A stretch of 64,000 nucleotides of DNA. Source: Dethiobacter sp. GTDB taxonomy: Bacteria; Bacillota; Dethiobacteria; DTU022; UBA8154. The number at the start of each line of letters is the position of its first letter. Position 1 is the stretch's first letter. The notes under the pieces are model-generated. The model was not told where the DNA came from. It was given only the letters and a program-made list of their open reading frames with translations, and did not search any database. The translations under genes and the position numbers were made by a program. Shown piece after piece: positions 8,432 through 17,077 of this stretch. The stretch is from NCBI GenBank assembly GCA_020725665.1, contig DYEO01000049.1:28022-92021 (forward strand), read 5' to 3'.

Positions 8432-9661
8432 TTGAAAATTGTGGTACAAAAATATGGTGGGACTTCCGTATCCACAGCGGAAAAGCGTGCGCTGGTGGTG
8501 CAGCGTGTTAGTAAAGCTCTGCAGGATGGTTATCGCGTAGCCCTTGTTGTCTCGGCAATGGGTCGCCAGGGGGAGCCATACGCCACGGATACGCTGAGAC
8601 TGCTTGCCCTACAGGAGTGGGACGGTGTCTCCCTGCGGGAACTGGACCTGATTATGTCCTGCGGGGAAATAATTTCTGCGGTGGTAATGGCCGCCACTTT
8701 GGGCGGGGAGGGAATCAACGCCTTTGCCTTGAGCGGTGCCCAGGCCGGCCTGTTAACGGACGGTTGTTACGGGGAAGCGGAAGTGGTGGATTGCCGGCCC
8801 GATAAAATGCTGAAAATTTTGGAGCAAAACGCCGTTCCCGTAGTTGCCGGTTTCCAGGGAGTGGATGGAGACGGGGAACTGAACACCATGGGCAGGGGAG
8901 GCAGCGATACAACGGCGGTGATCCTCGGCGCGGCGCTGCAGGCGGAAAAAGTGGAGATCTATACGGATGTTTCCGGGATTATGACGGCTGACCCGCGTAT
9001 TTTCAAGGAGGCGCGCGTTATCCAGCAGATCACCTATGGGGAAGTCTGCCAGCTTGCCTACGAGGGAGCCCGGGTAATTCATCCCCGGGCGGTGGAAGTG
9101 GCCATGCGCAACAACGTTAACGTCGTGGTCAAAAATCCTGAAGATGACGGGCCGGGGACACTGATTACCGGCGAACATATTCTGCGTGAGGGCAATTTCA
9201 GTACCCGTGGCCGCCGTGCTGTTACCGGTATTGCCCATACTACCGGCCTGGTCCAATTTATTATTGAATTTGTTGAACCGGATTCCAAACGGGAACTGGA
9301 AATTTTCCAGCGTATCGGTGAGGCGGAGATCAATATTGACCTGATTAGTGTTTTCCCGCGGATAAAAGCATTTACAGTAAAAAGGGAGCACCGTTTCAAG
9401 GTTGAAGAGATCCTGAAGAACCTGGATGTGTCCTATCGCCTTGACCCTGACTGTGCCAAGGTTTCTGTCGTGGGTGTGGGGATGCATGGTATTCCCGGGG
9501 TCATGGCCCGCGTGGTGGAGGCGCTGCATGCCCAGGGTATCAAGATTAAACAGTCGGGAGATTCCAACATTACCATATCCCTGCTTATAGGGCAGGAGGA
9601 CCTGCCGCAGGCGGTTAAAACCCTGCATGACAGCTTCCAGTTAAATAACAACGATAAATAA
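8432..9661 (+). CDS. dapG: Aspartate kinase (DapG type)
   Basis: A 409-residue enzyme that phosphorylates aspartate, the entry to the DAP/lysine pathway. KYGGTSV at the N-terminus, GRGGSDTTAVILG (about residue 154) for ATP and aspartate binding, and two C-terminal ACT domains from about residue 265 are present. The start is TTG with AAGGAG upstream. The early VVVSAMG-type motif and the position after asd match the DAP-responsive DapG class, but feedback specificity cannot be read from sequence. The next gene begins 95 bp later and is unrelated. Confidence 0.9.
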   Translation: MKIVVQKYGGTSVSTAEKRALVVQRVSKALQDGYRVALVVSAMGRQGEPYATDTLRLLALQEWDGVSLRELDLIMSCGEIISAVVMAATLGGEGINAFALSGAQAGLLTDGCYGEAEVVDCRPDKMLKILEQNAVPVVAGFQGVDGDGELNTMGRGGSDTTAVILGAALQAEKVEIYTDVSGIMTADPRIFKEARVIQQITYGEVCQLAYEGARVIHPRAVEVAMRNNVNVVVKNPEDDGPGTLITGEHILREGNFSTRGRRAVTGIAHTTGLVQFIIEFVEPDSKRELEIFQRIGEAEINIDLISVFPRIKAFTVKREHRFKVEEILKNLDVSYRLDPDCAKVSVVGVGMHGIPGVMARVVEALHAQGIKIKQSGDSNITISLLIGQEDLPQAVKTLHDSFQLNNNDK

Positions 9662-9756
9662 ATTTTTTTAATCTTTATATAATATATGAAGAGGGTTTTA
9701 AGCCAAAAACGCAGAATATTAATGTTTACTCCCACTTGAGGAAGGCGTGGTTTCTT

Positions 9757-10389
9757 ATGCGCCGCCAGATATTTTTAACCAGTATTCTTTCCTTGCTTCT
9801 AATCGGGCTGGGGTTTGTCCTGGGACATTACTATGCCTCCAGCGGCAGTTTTTTACGGAAGGGCAGTTACGTGGCCTGGACGGCACCGTCCCTGTTTTGG
9901 AGCCGGGTGGAAACGGTGGAGTACCCACCCTTGTTGACCGCCGAAATAATAGAGGTTGACAGGTGGGAGCGGGAGGCAAAGGTAGAGCTGCATTTTCCCG
10001 CACGTGTGGGGCGCCTGCATATGGACAAATTGATCTCCGGGAAAGAGGCCATGGAACACGCACAGCGCATACACGGCAATGATGCCCCCCTTGTGAGAGT
10101 GTTTATTCCGTATTATACCAGTAACGATGAGCAGGTTACAGTATGGATTTTCGAAATCGAAACGGTCTTTGAGGCAAAAAGGCATATGGATAAAATAAAC
10201 GAACGTATGGCTGAGACACAGGATGAGGACAAATGCGGTTCTTTTTACCTGCAGGATGTGGAAATAAATTACCTGCAGTCCTATAATATGAATAATTACT
10301 ATTACCGCAAGGACAACAAGATTTATTGGATCTCTTTAAAATCACCCGATCCCATACCCCTGTTTTTACGCTTTTATGAGCATTTTTAA
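9757..10389 (+). CDS. Membrane-anchored protein of unknown function
   Basis: I do not recognise this 210-residue protein. Residues 5-25 form one hydrophobic segment, a signal anchor or signal peptide; the rest is soluble and probably outside the membrane. It is rich in tyrosine and asparagine near the C-terminus (YNMNNYYYRKDNK) and has a single cysteine in the mature part. I chose ATG 9757 because GAGGAAGG stands about 11 bp upstream; an in-frame TTG at 9736 overlaps that site. It ends 35 bp before bshC and may be co-transcribed with the bacillithiol genes, though nothing in the protein ties it to them. Confidence 0.65.
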   Translation: MRRQIFLTSILSLLLIGLGFVLGHYYASSGSFLRKGSYVAWTAPSLFWSRVETVEYPPLLTAEIIEVDRWEREAKVELHFPARVGRLHMDKLISGKEAMEHAQRIHGNDAPLVRVFIPYYTSNDEQVTVWIFEIETVFEAKRHMDKINERMAETQDEDKCGSFYLQDVEINYLQSYNMNNYYYRKDNKIYWISLKSPDPIPLFLRFYEHF

Positions 10390-10424
10390 GGCGCACCGCT
10401 TTTTAGAAAGGGAAGGAAAGTCGC

Positions 10425-11825
10425 ATGTTTCAGCGGGTAACCGCCCTTAGCGGCATTTACCCCCCTCTTTTCTCCCGTTATGTGGAGCAGGAGGCCGGGG
10501 TTGTCGCTTTTTTTAACGGAAAATTTTGGGACGAGAAGTGCTACCGCAGCAGAGCTTTTTTTTTGCAGGACTGCTCTTTCCCCCGGGAAATACGGGAACT
10601 GCTGGTAGATATTAATAGTAAGCTCCCGGTGCAGCCCCCGGCAGGCTGGGAGGAAAAGTTGCGGGACCGGCGTACCCTTTTTGTTATTACGGGGCAACAG
10701 CCCGGAATTTTGGCAGGCCCCCTGTTGGTACTTTATAAGGGGCTTGCAGCCGTAAAGCTGGCGCGCCGCCTTGAGGCACTGCTGCAGGCGCCGGTTCAGC
10801 CTCTTTTCTGGGTGGCTTCCGAGGATCACAATGTGCTACCCCTGTTGCGATCCTATGCACCGTTGCGCGGCGGGGGAATATCCCGTATCCGTCTTCCCCT
10901 TTCCCCGGACGGCCTTCCGGCGGGAATGCTGAACATTGAAGATGAGGCGATGGCGGATCTCCTGGAGCAGGTAATGCGGCTTAACGGGGGTAAGGAGCAT
11001 AGTGATGCTGTGATGGAGTGGCTCCAGTCCACGGCACATTACGGAGGAAACAATCTAAGCGGCTGGTTTATGCAGATCATGTCTCACCTGTGTGCCGCTG
11101 CAGGGCTCATTTTTTTTGATCCCCTGCAGGCATCCGCACGCGGCTACTATATTCCTCCCCTGCTGCAGACCCTCGAGCAGTCTTGCCACCTGCACGACCG
11201 TATAGCTGCGGCGGAAGAAGAACTAAAAGCCTGTGGTTTTCCCCTGCAGGTAAAGCGGCGCGGGCGGGAGACTTTTATTATGATCACCTGGGGAAAAAAG
11301 CGTTATCCCCTGTTGCATGAAAGGGAACATTATTATACGCCGGGGGGCGAACTCTCGCTCACCCGTGGCGAACTCCTCAAGTTGATTATGGAGCAACCCT
11401 CCCTCTTCAGTCCAGGCGTTTTGTTGCGTCCTCTTTTCCAGGACATCCTTTTCCCCACACTGGCTTATGTTGCGGGCCCGGGCGAGCTGGCGTATTTTGC
11501 CCAAATCAAGGGACTTTACTCCCTGTTTAACCTGGAGATGCCCCTCTTATTTCCCCGACCCGGGGTTACCCTGCTTGAGCCTGCGCTGCAGGAGAAGGCG
11601 GAGCAGTATAATTTAAAGCTAGATATGCTGCCCGGCATGCTGCAGGATGAACAGGGGCCATATATCCTGCGTGAGAATCTGTGGCCCCGTTCCCGCCCGC
11701 AGGAACGGGTCTTCAACATTGCAACCTACCTGCTCACTTATGGGTTTACTTTTTGGGAAGAATTCTGCCGGAATTTTCCCGTGTGTCCCGGCCATTATCT
11801 TTATTGCTGGAAGGGCGGTGTATGA
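10425..11825 (+). CDS. bshC: Bacillithiol synthase BshC (putative cysteine ligase)
   Basis: A 466-residue protein proposed to add cysteine to glucosaminyl-malate, the last step of bacillithiol synthesis. ITGQQPGILAGP (about residue 90) and WVASEDHN (about 130) are family signatures. The C-terminus keeps the family ending QERVFN...YL..YGF. It is shorter than the roughly 540 residues of Bacillus BshC, apparently through a reduced internal helical region rather than truncation. Its stop overlaps the bshB1 start, which argues for coupled translation. Confidence 0.88.
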   Translation: MFQRVTALSGIYPPLFSRYVEQEAGVVAFFNGKFWDEKCYRSRAFFLQDCSFPREIRELLVDINSKLPVQPPAGWEEKLRDRRTLFVITGQQPGILAGPLLVLYKGLAAVKLARRLEALLQAPVQPLFWVASEDHNVLPLLRSYAPLRGGGISRIRLPLSPDGLPAGMLNIEDEAMADLLEQVMRLNGGKEHSDAVMEWLQSTAHYGGNNLSGWFMQIMSHLCAAAGLIFFDPLQASARGYYIPPLLQTLEQSCHLHDRIAAAEEELKACGFPLQVKRRGRETFIMITWGKKRYPLLHEREHYYTPGGELSLTRGELLKLIMEQPSLFSPGVLLRPLFQDILFPTLAYVAGPGELAYFAQIKGLYSLFNLEMPLLFPRPGVTLLEPALQEKAEQYNLKLDMLPGMLQDEQGPYILRENLWPRSRPQERVFNIATYLLTYGFTFWEEFCRNFPVCPGHYLYCWKGGV

Positions 11826-12538
11826 CAGTGCTTGATTTGCTTGCATTTGGTGCTCATCCCGATGATGTGGAGATTGGCGCCGGCGGGATTCTGGCCGGTC
11901 ATGCTCGCAGGGGTTATTCCTGTGGTATTATAGACCTGACGGCAGGAGAGATGGCCAGCAACGGAACAGTTCCCCAGCGGCAGGCGGAAGCGCGGGAAGC
12001 AGCCGGCATTTTAAAGTGCGGGGTCCGGGAATGCCTGGGCCTTCCTGATGCCCGCCTGGCTCCTGACCGGGAGAGCGTTTTCCTTGTGGCTGCCGCCCTG
12101 CGGCGCTGGCAGCCCAGAGTAGTTTTGTCTCCGTATTTCCAGGGTGATCGCCATCCGGATCACAATGCCGCCGGTGAGCTGTTAGGCCGGGCCGTTTTCC
12201 TCGCAGGACTGCGCAAACTGCCCATTGAAGGTGAACCGTTTCGCCCGCAAAGGCTATATTATTATCTCCTTACCGTGGATTTGCTTCCCGATATGATTAT
12301 TGATATTTCCTCCGTGTACACGCTTAAAGAGCAGGCACTGGACGCTCACCACAGCCAGTTTGGCCGGCATGATGGGGAGATGGTTGCCACGCCCGTTAAC
12401 GATCCCGGCTTCCGCCGCCACATCCGCAACCGGGATGCCTATTTCGGTTCCCTGGCAGGGGTCGCATACGGGGAAGGATTAATTTTTAACACCAAACCTC
12501 TTGTTACGGACCTGATCGCTTGGAGCGAACTGAAATGA
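11822..12538 (+). CDS. bshB1: N-acetylglucosaminyl-malate deacetylase BshB1
   Basis: A 238-residue zinc deacetylase of the PIG-L/LmbE fold. AHPDDVEIGAGG (residues 10-21) and the later HPDHNAAGEL carry the zinc ligands and the catalytic aspartate. It removes the acetyl group from GlcNAc-malate, the second step of bacillithiol synthesis. ATG 11822 overlaps the bshC stop; a longer in-frame reading upstream would lie inside bshC and is not needed. The gene overlaps bshA by ATGA, so C-B-A is a tight unit. Confidence 0.9.
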   Translation: MTVLDLLAFGAHPDDVEIGAGGILAGHARRGYSCGIIDLTAGEMASNGTVPQRQAEAREAAGILKCGVRECLGLPDARLAPDRESVFLVAAALRRWQPRVVLSPYFQGDRHPDHNAAGELLGRAVFLAGLRKLPIEGEPFRPQRLYYYLLTVDLLPDMIIDISSVYTLKEQALDAHHSQFGRHDGEMVATPVNDPGFRRHIRNRDAYFGSLAGVAYGEGLIFNTKPLVTDLIAWSELK

Positions 12539-13671
12539 GAATTGCCATGCTCTGTTTTCCCACCCCCGGCGGCAGCGGTGTGGTTGCCGTTGAATTGGCC
12601 CGGGAGATGGCACGTCGCGGCCACGAGATTCATCTTGTCTCCTACGAAATGCCTTTTCGTCTCTCATCTGGGGAGAAAATATTTTACCATGAAGTGCCCC
12701 TGCGGGAATTTCCCCTTTTCCCCTACCCGCTGTTTACCCTGGAAACAGCGGCCAGGCTTGCAGCGGTCCTGCAGGAATTTTCTCCCCAGCTCATCCACGC
12801 CCACTATACACTTCCATATAGTATCGCTGCAATGCTGGCCCGCCAAATTTCCGGGCAGGATCGGGTTAAAATTATAACGACCGTACATGGCACCGATATC
12901 AGCACCTGGGGCTGTGACCCGGCCATGCAGCCACTGATCCGTTACAGCCTGGAAAAAAGCGATGCCGTTACCGCTGTTTCTCACAGCCTGCAACGCGAAG
13001 CTGTCGCGCTGCTGGGGCTGGGGGAAGAGAAAATCTCCGTTATCTACAACTTCATTGATACGGAACGTTACCGGCGCAACGTTGACACCGGGTTGCAGCG
13101 CGAACTGGCGCCGCGGGGAGAGAGGATAATCATGCATATCTCCAATTTTCGCCCGGTCAAAAGGGTGCCTGACCTAATACGGGCTTTTGCTCTCCTGGTA
13201 AAGGAAAAGAAAGATGTGAACCTTGTGCTTGTGGGCGAAGGGGTGGAGAAGCAAAAGGTAATGGAGATGGTGAAGCAGATGGGTGTCTCTGCACGGGTGC
13301 GTTTTCTGGGGACACATGTTAATCCCGCGCCCCTTCTTTCTTGCGCGGACCTGCTGGTACTTCCTTCGGCCAAAGAGAGCTTCGGGCTGGTGGCCCTGGA
13401 AGCGATGGCTTGCGCCGTGCCGGTGATAGCTGCAAACACGGGAGGCCTGCCGGAAGTTGTGGCCGACGGGCAGACCGGATTGCTTTTTCCGGTGAATGAC
13501 TGTAACGCTCTTGCTGCAGCCATGCGGCGGCTGCTCGATGATCATGACCTCCACCGGCGCTTTGCCGCAGCGTCCCGCCAACGGGCGGAGCAGTTTGCCG
13601 CCGGACGGATCATTCCCCTCTACGAAGAGCTCTACGGCAGGTTGATTGACAGTAATTTTCCCCCATGTTAA
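12535..13671 (+). CDS. bshA: L-malate GlcNAc-transferase BshA
   Basis: A 378-residue GT4 glycosyltransferase, the usual length for BshA, which joins UDP-GlcNAc to L-malate. CFPTPGGSGVVA at the N-terminus and KESFGLVALEAMA (about residue 280) match the family, the latter holding the two glutamates of the donor site. ATG 12535 overlaps the bshB1 stop as ATGA with GGAG upstream. The end of the gene contains a strong promoter for the his genes. Order C-B1-A makes the bacillithiol set complete in one operon. Confidence 0.92.
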   Translation: MRIAMLCFPTPGGSGVVAVELAREMARRGHEIHLVSYEMPFRLSSGEKIFYHEVPLREFPLFPYPLFTLETAARLAAVLQEFSPQLIHAHYTLPYSIAAMLARQISGQDRVKIITTVHGTDISTWGCDPAMQPLIRYSLEKSDAVTAVSHSLQREAVALLGLGEEKISVIYNFIDTERYRRNVDTGLQRELAPRGERIIMHISNFRPVKRVPDLIRAFALLVKEKKDVNLVLVGEGVEKQKVMEMVKQMGVSARVRFLGTHVNPAPLLSCADLLVLPSAKESFGLVALEAMACAVPVIAANTGGLPEVVADGQTGLLFPVNDCNALAAAMRRLLDDHDLHRRFAAASRQRAEQFAAGRIIPLYEELYGRLIDSNFPPC

Positions 13672-13674
13672 AAT
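13646..13674 (+). promoter_or_regulatory. Sigma-A promoter inside the 3' end of bshA, reading into hisH
   Basis: A perfect TTGACA is followed by 17 bp and TAAAAT; the -10 box overlaps the bshA stop codon. The expected transcript starts near 13681 and has about 115 nt before hisH. Confidence 0.75.
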
Positions 13675-13680
13675 ACATGC

Positions 13681-13795
13681 ATGTCCCCGGAGCACTGGAG
13701 ACCGGCAGCAGAGGGATGCGCGCCAATCCCGGCGGCACCCCACCCAGCGGTGCCCCGCGCGGATCGCCCGGCGCCATGTGGAAGGGGGCTTTTTA
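13681..13795 (+). other. GC-rich leader of the his genes, possible regulatory fold
   Basis: The leader can form GGCACC/GGTGCC (13734-13739 with 13749-13754) enclosed by GCGCG/CGCGC (near 13718 and 13755), and it ends in the AAGGGGG ribosome-binding site of hisH. I found no T-box GGTGGNACCGCG core, no histidine-rich leader peptide and no terminator. A control function is inference only. Confidence 0.35.
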
Positions 13796-14419
13796 ATGAT
13801 CGGCATCATTGATTACGGGATGGGCAACGTTACCAGTGTACGCAATGCCTTTGCCTATCTTGGTTTCGCCACGATACTCACTGATAAACTTGCCGTGCTG
13901 GATTCCTGCTCTGCTCTCGTTCTTCCCGGTGTGGGTGCTTTTGGCAGTGCGGTGGAGGAACTGCAGCGTAAGGGGCTGTTTGGTTACCTGCAGGGGCGCC
14001 GGGAGAAAGGAAGCTTTATCCTGGGAATTTGCCTGGGGCTGCAGCTTTTTTTTGAGCGGAGCGAAGAAGACCCGGGCAGCCGCGGCCTTGCTTACTTTGC
14101 GGAAACGATCAGGCGATTCCCTTCCGGCCGGAAAGTTCCCCATATGGGATGGAACCGGGTAAATGCCGGGGCCGACCCTCTTTTCCAGGGGATAGGGCAG
14201 GGAAGCTATTTCTATTTTGCCCATTCTTATTATGCTCCCCTTGCTGATGCAGAAAGCCAACTGGCCCGCTGCTGTTACGGCGTGGATTTTGCCGCGGTGG
14301 TGAAACAAGGCAATACGTATGGCTTGCAATTCCATCCGGAAAAAAGCGGGGAAGCGGGCTTGCAATTGCTCTTAAATTTCGGAAGGATGGTTGAAAGTGC
14401 TGATCATACCCGCTATTGA
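13796..14419 (+). CDS. hisH: Imidazole glycerol phosphate synthase glutaminase subunit
   Basis: A 207-residue class I glutamine amidotransferase that supplies ammonia to HisF. The N-terminal IIDYGMGN, the nucleophile C79 in GICLGLQ and the C-terminal QFHPEKSG with the catalytic His and Glu are present. ATG 13796 follows AAGGGGG; an in-frame upstream extension lies in the leader and has no family sequence. It overlaps the hisA start by about 29 bp and heads a hisH-A-F-I block. The other his genes are not in the window. Confidence 0.95.
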   Translation: MIGIIDYGMGNVTSVRNAFAYLGFATILTDKLAVLDSCSALVLPGVGAFGSAVEELQRKGLFGYLQGRREKGSFILGICLGLQLFFERSEEDPGSRGLAYFAETIRRFPSGRKVPHMGWNRVNAGADPLFQGIGQGSYFYFAHSYYAPLADAESQLARCCYGVDFAAVVKQGNTYGLQFHPEKSGEAGLQLLLNFGRMVESADHTRY

Positions 14420-15143
14420 TTTGCACCGCGGCAGGTGTGTACGCCTGCGTCGCGGGGAGCGCGAACAGGAGACGGTTTACAGCCACAACCCGGTGGAAAT
14501 GGCCTTGCGCTGGCAGGCGGCCGGGGCGCGACGACTGCACGTGGTTGACCTGGACGGCGCCTTTGAGGGCAAGCCGGTAAATTCCCCCGCCATTGCAGCG
14601 ATAACCGCTGCTGTGGAGATTCCTGTACAGTTGGGAGGGGGCATCCGGGACCGCTCCACCACGGAAAAGGCTTTCGCCCTGGGCGTATCCCGCGTTATTC
14701 TCGGCACAGCGGCGGTGGAACATCCCGCGTTGTTGAAAGAACTGGTTAAACTCTATGCCGGTCGGGTTATTGCAGGCATTGATGCCCGTGACGGTATGGC
14801 GGCGATCCGGGGTTGGGTTGAAGGTTCGGCATACCGGGCGGTGGAACTGGCCCGGGAAATGGAGAAAATCGGTGTGGAGGAGATTATCTATACGGATATT
14901 TCCCGGGACGGGATGCTGGAAGGCCCTAATTTGGAGGCCATGCGGGAGATGGCCCGGTCCCTGAATATCCCCGTAATTGCCTCCGGCGGCGTATCCTCTT
15001 TGGAAGACCTGATACGCCTGCAGGAACTGGAAGAAGCGGGTATCAGCGGCGTCATTGTGGGACAGGCTCTCTACAGCGGGTGTATCGATTTGCAAAGTGC
15101 CATAGACGAACTGGAGCGGCGGGGTAGTGCACGCAGCTCCTGA
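14391..15143 (+). CDS. hisA: ProFAR isomerase HisA
   Basis: A 250-residue (beta/alpha)8 isomerase acting just before HisF/His[18 protein letters not shown] at the N-terminus and AGIDARDG near residue 126 carry the two catalytic aspartates; IASGGV and [11 protein letters not shown] form the phosphate sites. The start is uncertain: TTG 14391 overlaps hisH by 29 bp, and GTG 14397 has better spacing from GGAAGG (14381). Either gives the same core protein. Confidence 0.93.
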   Translation: MKVLIIPAIDLHRGRCVRLRRGEREQETVYSHNPVEMALRWQAAGARRLHVVDLDGAFEGKPVNSPAIAAITAAVEIPVQLGGGIRDRSTTEKAFALGVSRVILGTAAVEHPALLKELVKLYAGRVIAGIDARDGMAAIRGWVEGSAYRAVELAREMEKIGVEEIIYTDISRDGMLEGPNLEAMREMARSLNIPVIASGGVSSLEDLIRLQELEEAGISGVIVGQALYSGCIDLQSAIDELERRGSARSS

Positions 15144-15173
15144 GATAATATATTTTTGCGGGAGGGGGTAGCG

Positions 15174-15935
15174 GTGTTGGCCAAAAGAATTATACCGTGC
15201 CTGGATGTAAAAGAAGGCCGGGTTGTCAAGGGCGTGCAATTTGTTGATTTAAAGGATGCGGGGGACCCGGTGGAATTCGCCGGCTTTTACAATAAGGAAG
15301 GTGCCGATGAGCTGGTTTTTCTCGACATAACCGCTTCTTACGAGCAGCGGGAAACCATGATTGAGGTGGCCCGCCGCACGGCGAAGGAGGTTTTTATTCC
15401 TTTTACCGTTGGCGGGGGGATCGGCGCCATAGAACAAATTCGTAATATACTGCATGCAGGGGCCGATAAAATTTCCCTGAACACGGCTGCCGTGGAAAAT
15501 CCCGAACTGATCCGGGAAGGAGCCCGTATTTTCGGCAGCCAGTGCATTGTCGTTGCCATCGATGCCCGCTGGAATGAGCAGATACAAGACTGGGAAGTGT
15601 ATACACACGGCGGCCGCAAAGGCACGGGTATATCCGCCCTTGCCTGGGCAGCCCGGGTGGAGAGCCTCGGCGCCGGTGAGATACTCCTTACCAGTATGGA
15701 CGCGGATGGCGGACAGGCCGGCTACGATATCCCTCTTACGCGGGCCGTATGTGAAAAAGTGAGTATTCCTGTTATCGCATCCGGTGGAGCGGGCAAAATG
15801 GAAGATTTCGCCCGTGTGCTGACGGAGGGGAAAGCGGATGCGGCCCTGGCTGCTTCTGTTTTTCATTATCGCCATTTTTCCATCAGGGAAGTAAAAGAGT
15901 TTCTGCGCGAGCAGGGAGTGGAGGTGCGCCTTTAA
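15174..15935 (+). CDS. hisF: Imidazole glycerol phosphate synthase cyclase subunit
   Basis: A 253-residue (beta/alpha)8 cyclase that pairs with HisH to make IGP and AICAR. The N-terminus [20 protein letters not shown] and a second aspartate in AIDAR (about residue 130) are diagnostic. I chose GTG 15174 because it gives the canonical [12 protein letters not shown] start and follows GGAGGGGG; an earlier in-frame TTG at 15156 adds six atypical residues. It follows hisA by 30 bp and precedes hisI by one base. Confidence 0.95.
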   Translation: MLAKRIIPCLDVKEGRVVKGVQFVDLKDAGDPVEFAGFYNKEGADELVFLDITASYEQRETMIEVARRTAKEVFIPFTVGGGIGAIEQIRNILHAGADKISLNTAAVENPELIREGARIFGSQCIVVAIDARWNEQIQDWEVYTHGGRKGTGISALAWAARVESLGAGEILLTSMDADGGQAGYDIPLTRAVCEKVSIPVIASGGAGKMEDFARVLTEGKADAALAASVFHYRHFSIREVKEFLREQGVEVRL

Positions 15936-15936
15936 G

Positions 15937-16275
15937 ATGGTTCTGGCAGAGCTCGCCTTTGACCGCTACGAGCTTTTACCGGCGATTGTGCAGGACTATC
16001 AAAGTGGGGAAGTCCTCATGCTCGCTTATATGAACAGGGAATCTTTTGAGGTAACCCTTAAAACGGGCTTAACCTGCTTCTGGAGCCGCAGCAGAAAGCA
16101 GCTCTGGCAAAAAGGGGAAACATCGGGGAATATTCAGGAGGTTAAGGAGATATTCTATGACTGCGATGCTGATACCCTGTTGCTCAAGGTGAAACAAACG
16201 GGCCCGGCCTGCCACACGGGGGAACGGAGTTGTTTTTACCGCACCATCCCCCCCCTGAAAACAGTTGACAGTTGA
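15937..16275 (+). CDS. hisI: Phosphoribosyl-AMP cyclohydrolase
   Basis: A 112-residue HisI without a fused HisE pyrophosphohydrolase. The zinc and magnesium site [21 protein letters not shown] and the final CFY are complete. The last codons are odd: from 16261 the frame runs into an ACAGTTG tandem repeat, so the protein ends TVDS and the stop codon TGA lies in the repeat. The catalytic part ends before this, so function is probably unaffected. It follows hisF by a single base. Confidence 0.93.
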   Translation: MVLAELAFDRYELLPAIVQDYQSGEVLMLAYMNRESFEVTLKTGLTCFWSRSRKQLWQKGETSGNIQEVKEIFYDCDADTLLLKVKQTGPACHTGERSCFYRTIPPLKTVDS

Positions 16276-16293
16276 CAGTTGACAGTTGACAGT
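16261..16293 (+). repeat. ACAGTTG period-7 tandem repeat over the hisI 3' end
   Basis: Four perfect ACAGTTG units plus a partial fifth. The first two units encode the last hisI residues and its stop. A GTAGGGGCG palindrome follows 25 bp later, the same pairing seen after the DksA-type gene near 63731. Confidence 0.92.
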
Positions 16294-16317
16294 TGACAAT
16301 AAAATTGAAAATGGACC

Positions 16318-16346
16318 GTAGGGGCGGGTCTCTGCGCCCGCCCGCC
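16318..16346 (+). repeat. GTAGGGGCG-type palindrome before ogt
   Basis: GTAGGGGCGGGTCTCTGCGC is followed by CCGCCCGCC. It ends exactly where the AGGAGG ribosome-binding site of ogt begins. Confidence 0.8.
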
Positions 16347-16360
16347 AGGAGGATAATCTG

Positions 16361-16870
16361 ATGTTCTTTGTGAACGAAGCGGCGCCCTTACGCTGGAAGT
16401 TGTTTGTGCTGGATCTGCCCGGAGGAGAGCTTAAAGTATATTTCAGCCCTGCTGGAATCGGGCGCCTTGTTCTGCCGGGCTGTTCGCTTGACCCGCAGGA
16501 TGAGCTGCTGTATACGGTGGAGAAACCGCCCTGGCCGGGGTTGGAGGAGGAACTGCAAGCATATTTCCAGGGGCGTGAGATCCGGGGGAATTACCCCCTG
16601 CTGGCGGGAGCTTATGCGCCGTGGACACTTAAAGTGTTGCAGCTTACCGCTGCTATTCCTTTCGGAGAGACCCGAACCTATGGGGAAATTGCCCGGGCCG
16701 CCGGTAAGCCGCGGGGAGCACGGGCCGCGGGCCGGGCGCTGGGCCGTAACTGCACTCCCCTGCTGATTCCCTGCCATCGCGTGATTGGACAGGGGAACAA
16801 GCTGGTGGGCTTTGGTTCGGGACTGGCCTGGAAAGAGAAGCTGCTGGCGCTGGAAGGGCACAATTTTTAG
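16361..16870 (+). CDS. ogt: Methylated-DNA--protein-cysteine methyltransferase
   Basis: A 169-residue suicide repair protein that takes the methyl group from O6-methylguanine. The acceptor C138 lies in PCHRVIG, followed by the typical G.GWKEKLLALEG-type end; TLKVLQLTAAIPFGETRTYGEIA precedes it as the DNA-binding helix region. The length is normal for Ogt/MGMT, with no fused Ada domain. The start ATG has AGGAGG next to a palindromic repeat. It shows no functional link to the his genes upstream. Confidence 0.93.
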   Translation: MFFVNEAAPLRWKLFVLDLPGGELKVYFSPAGIGRLVLPGCSLDPQDELLYTVEKPPWPGLEEELQAYFQGREIRGNYPLLAGAYAPWTLKVLQLTAAIPFGETRTYGEIARAAGKPRGARAAGRALGRNCTPLLIPCHRVIGQGNKLVGFGSGLAWKEKLLALEGHNF

Positions 16871-16932
16871 AACAGACATCCAGTTGTTCCCTGCTTTTAC
16901 GGCACTAGAGCAAGAATGAAAAAGCACTCTAA

Positions 16933-17038
16933 CCAGGGGTGCAGGGTTGCGCAAGAGCGGCCTTCAGGGTCGATCAAAAGACCTATATCTGTTCAGGTTA
17001 AGCCTGCAGCCGCGAAGGCGCATCCTACACCCCGGTGG
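16933..17038 (+). other. Long base-paired element, candidate structured RNA or palindromic repeat
   Basis: Nested complementarity is clear by eye: CCAGGGGTGCAGG (16933-16945) with CCTACACCCCGGTGG (17024-17038, one mismatch and a bulge), then TGCGC/GCGCA, a facing AAGA/GAAG internal loop, then GCGGC/GCCGC. Inside are two small hairpins, GGTC/GACC and CAGG/CCTG. It matches no riboswitch I can name, and its strand is uncertain. Confidence 0.5.
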
Positions 17039-17077
17039 ATTCTGAGAAAAGTATTTTCTGGATAGTGTGGGATTAGA

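Noticed and set aside
13681..13795. T-box in front of hisH
   Set aside because: GGTGCCCCGCG only loosely recalls the T-box core; no TGGN bulge, stem I AGTA block or terminator is present.
14109..15239. Long minus-strand open frame opposite hisA
   Set aside because: It mirrors the codon pattern of hisA on the other strand, has no ribosome-binding site and shows no family motifs; the same reasoning excludes the other long antisense frames.
16261..16293. CRISPR-like array
   Set aside because: Units are 7 bp with no spacers; the same holds for all other period-7 arrays.
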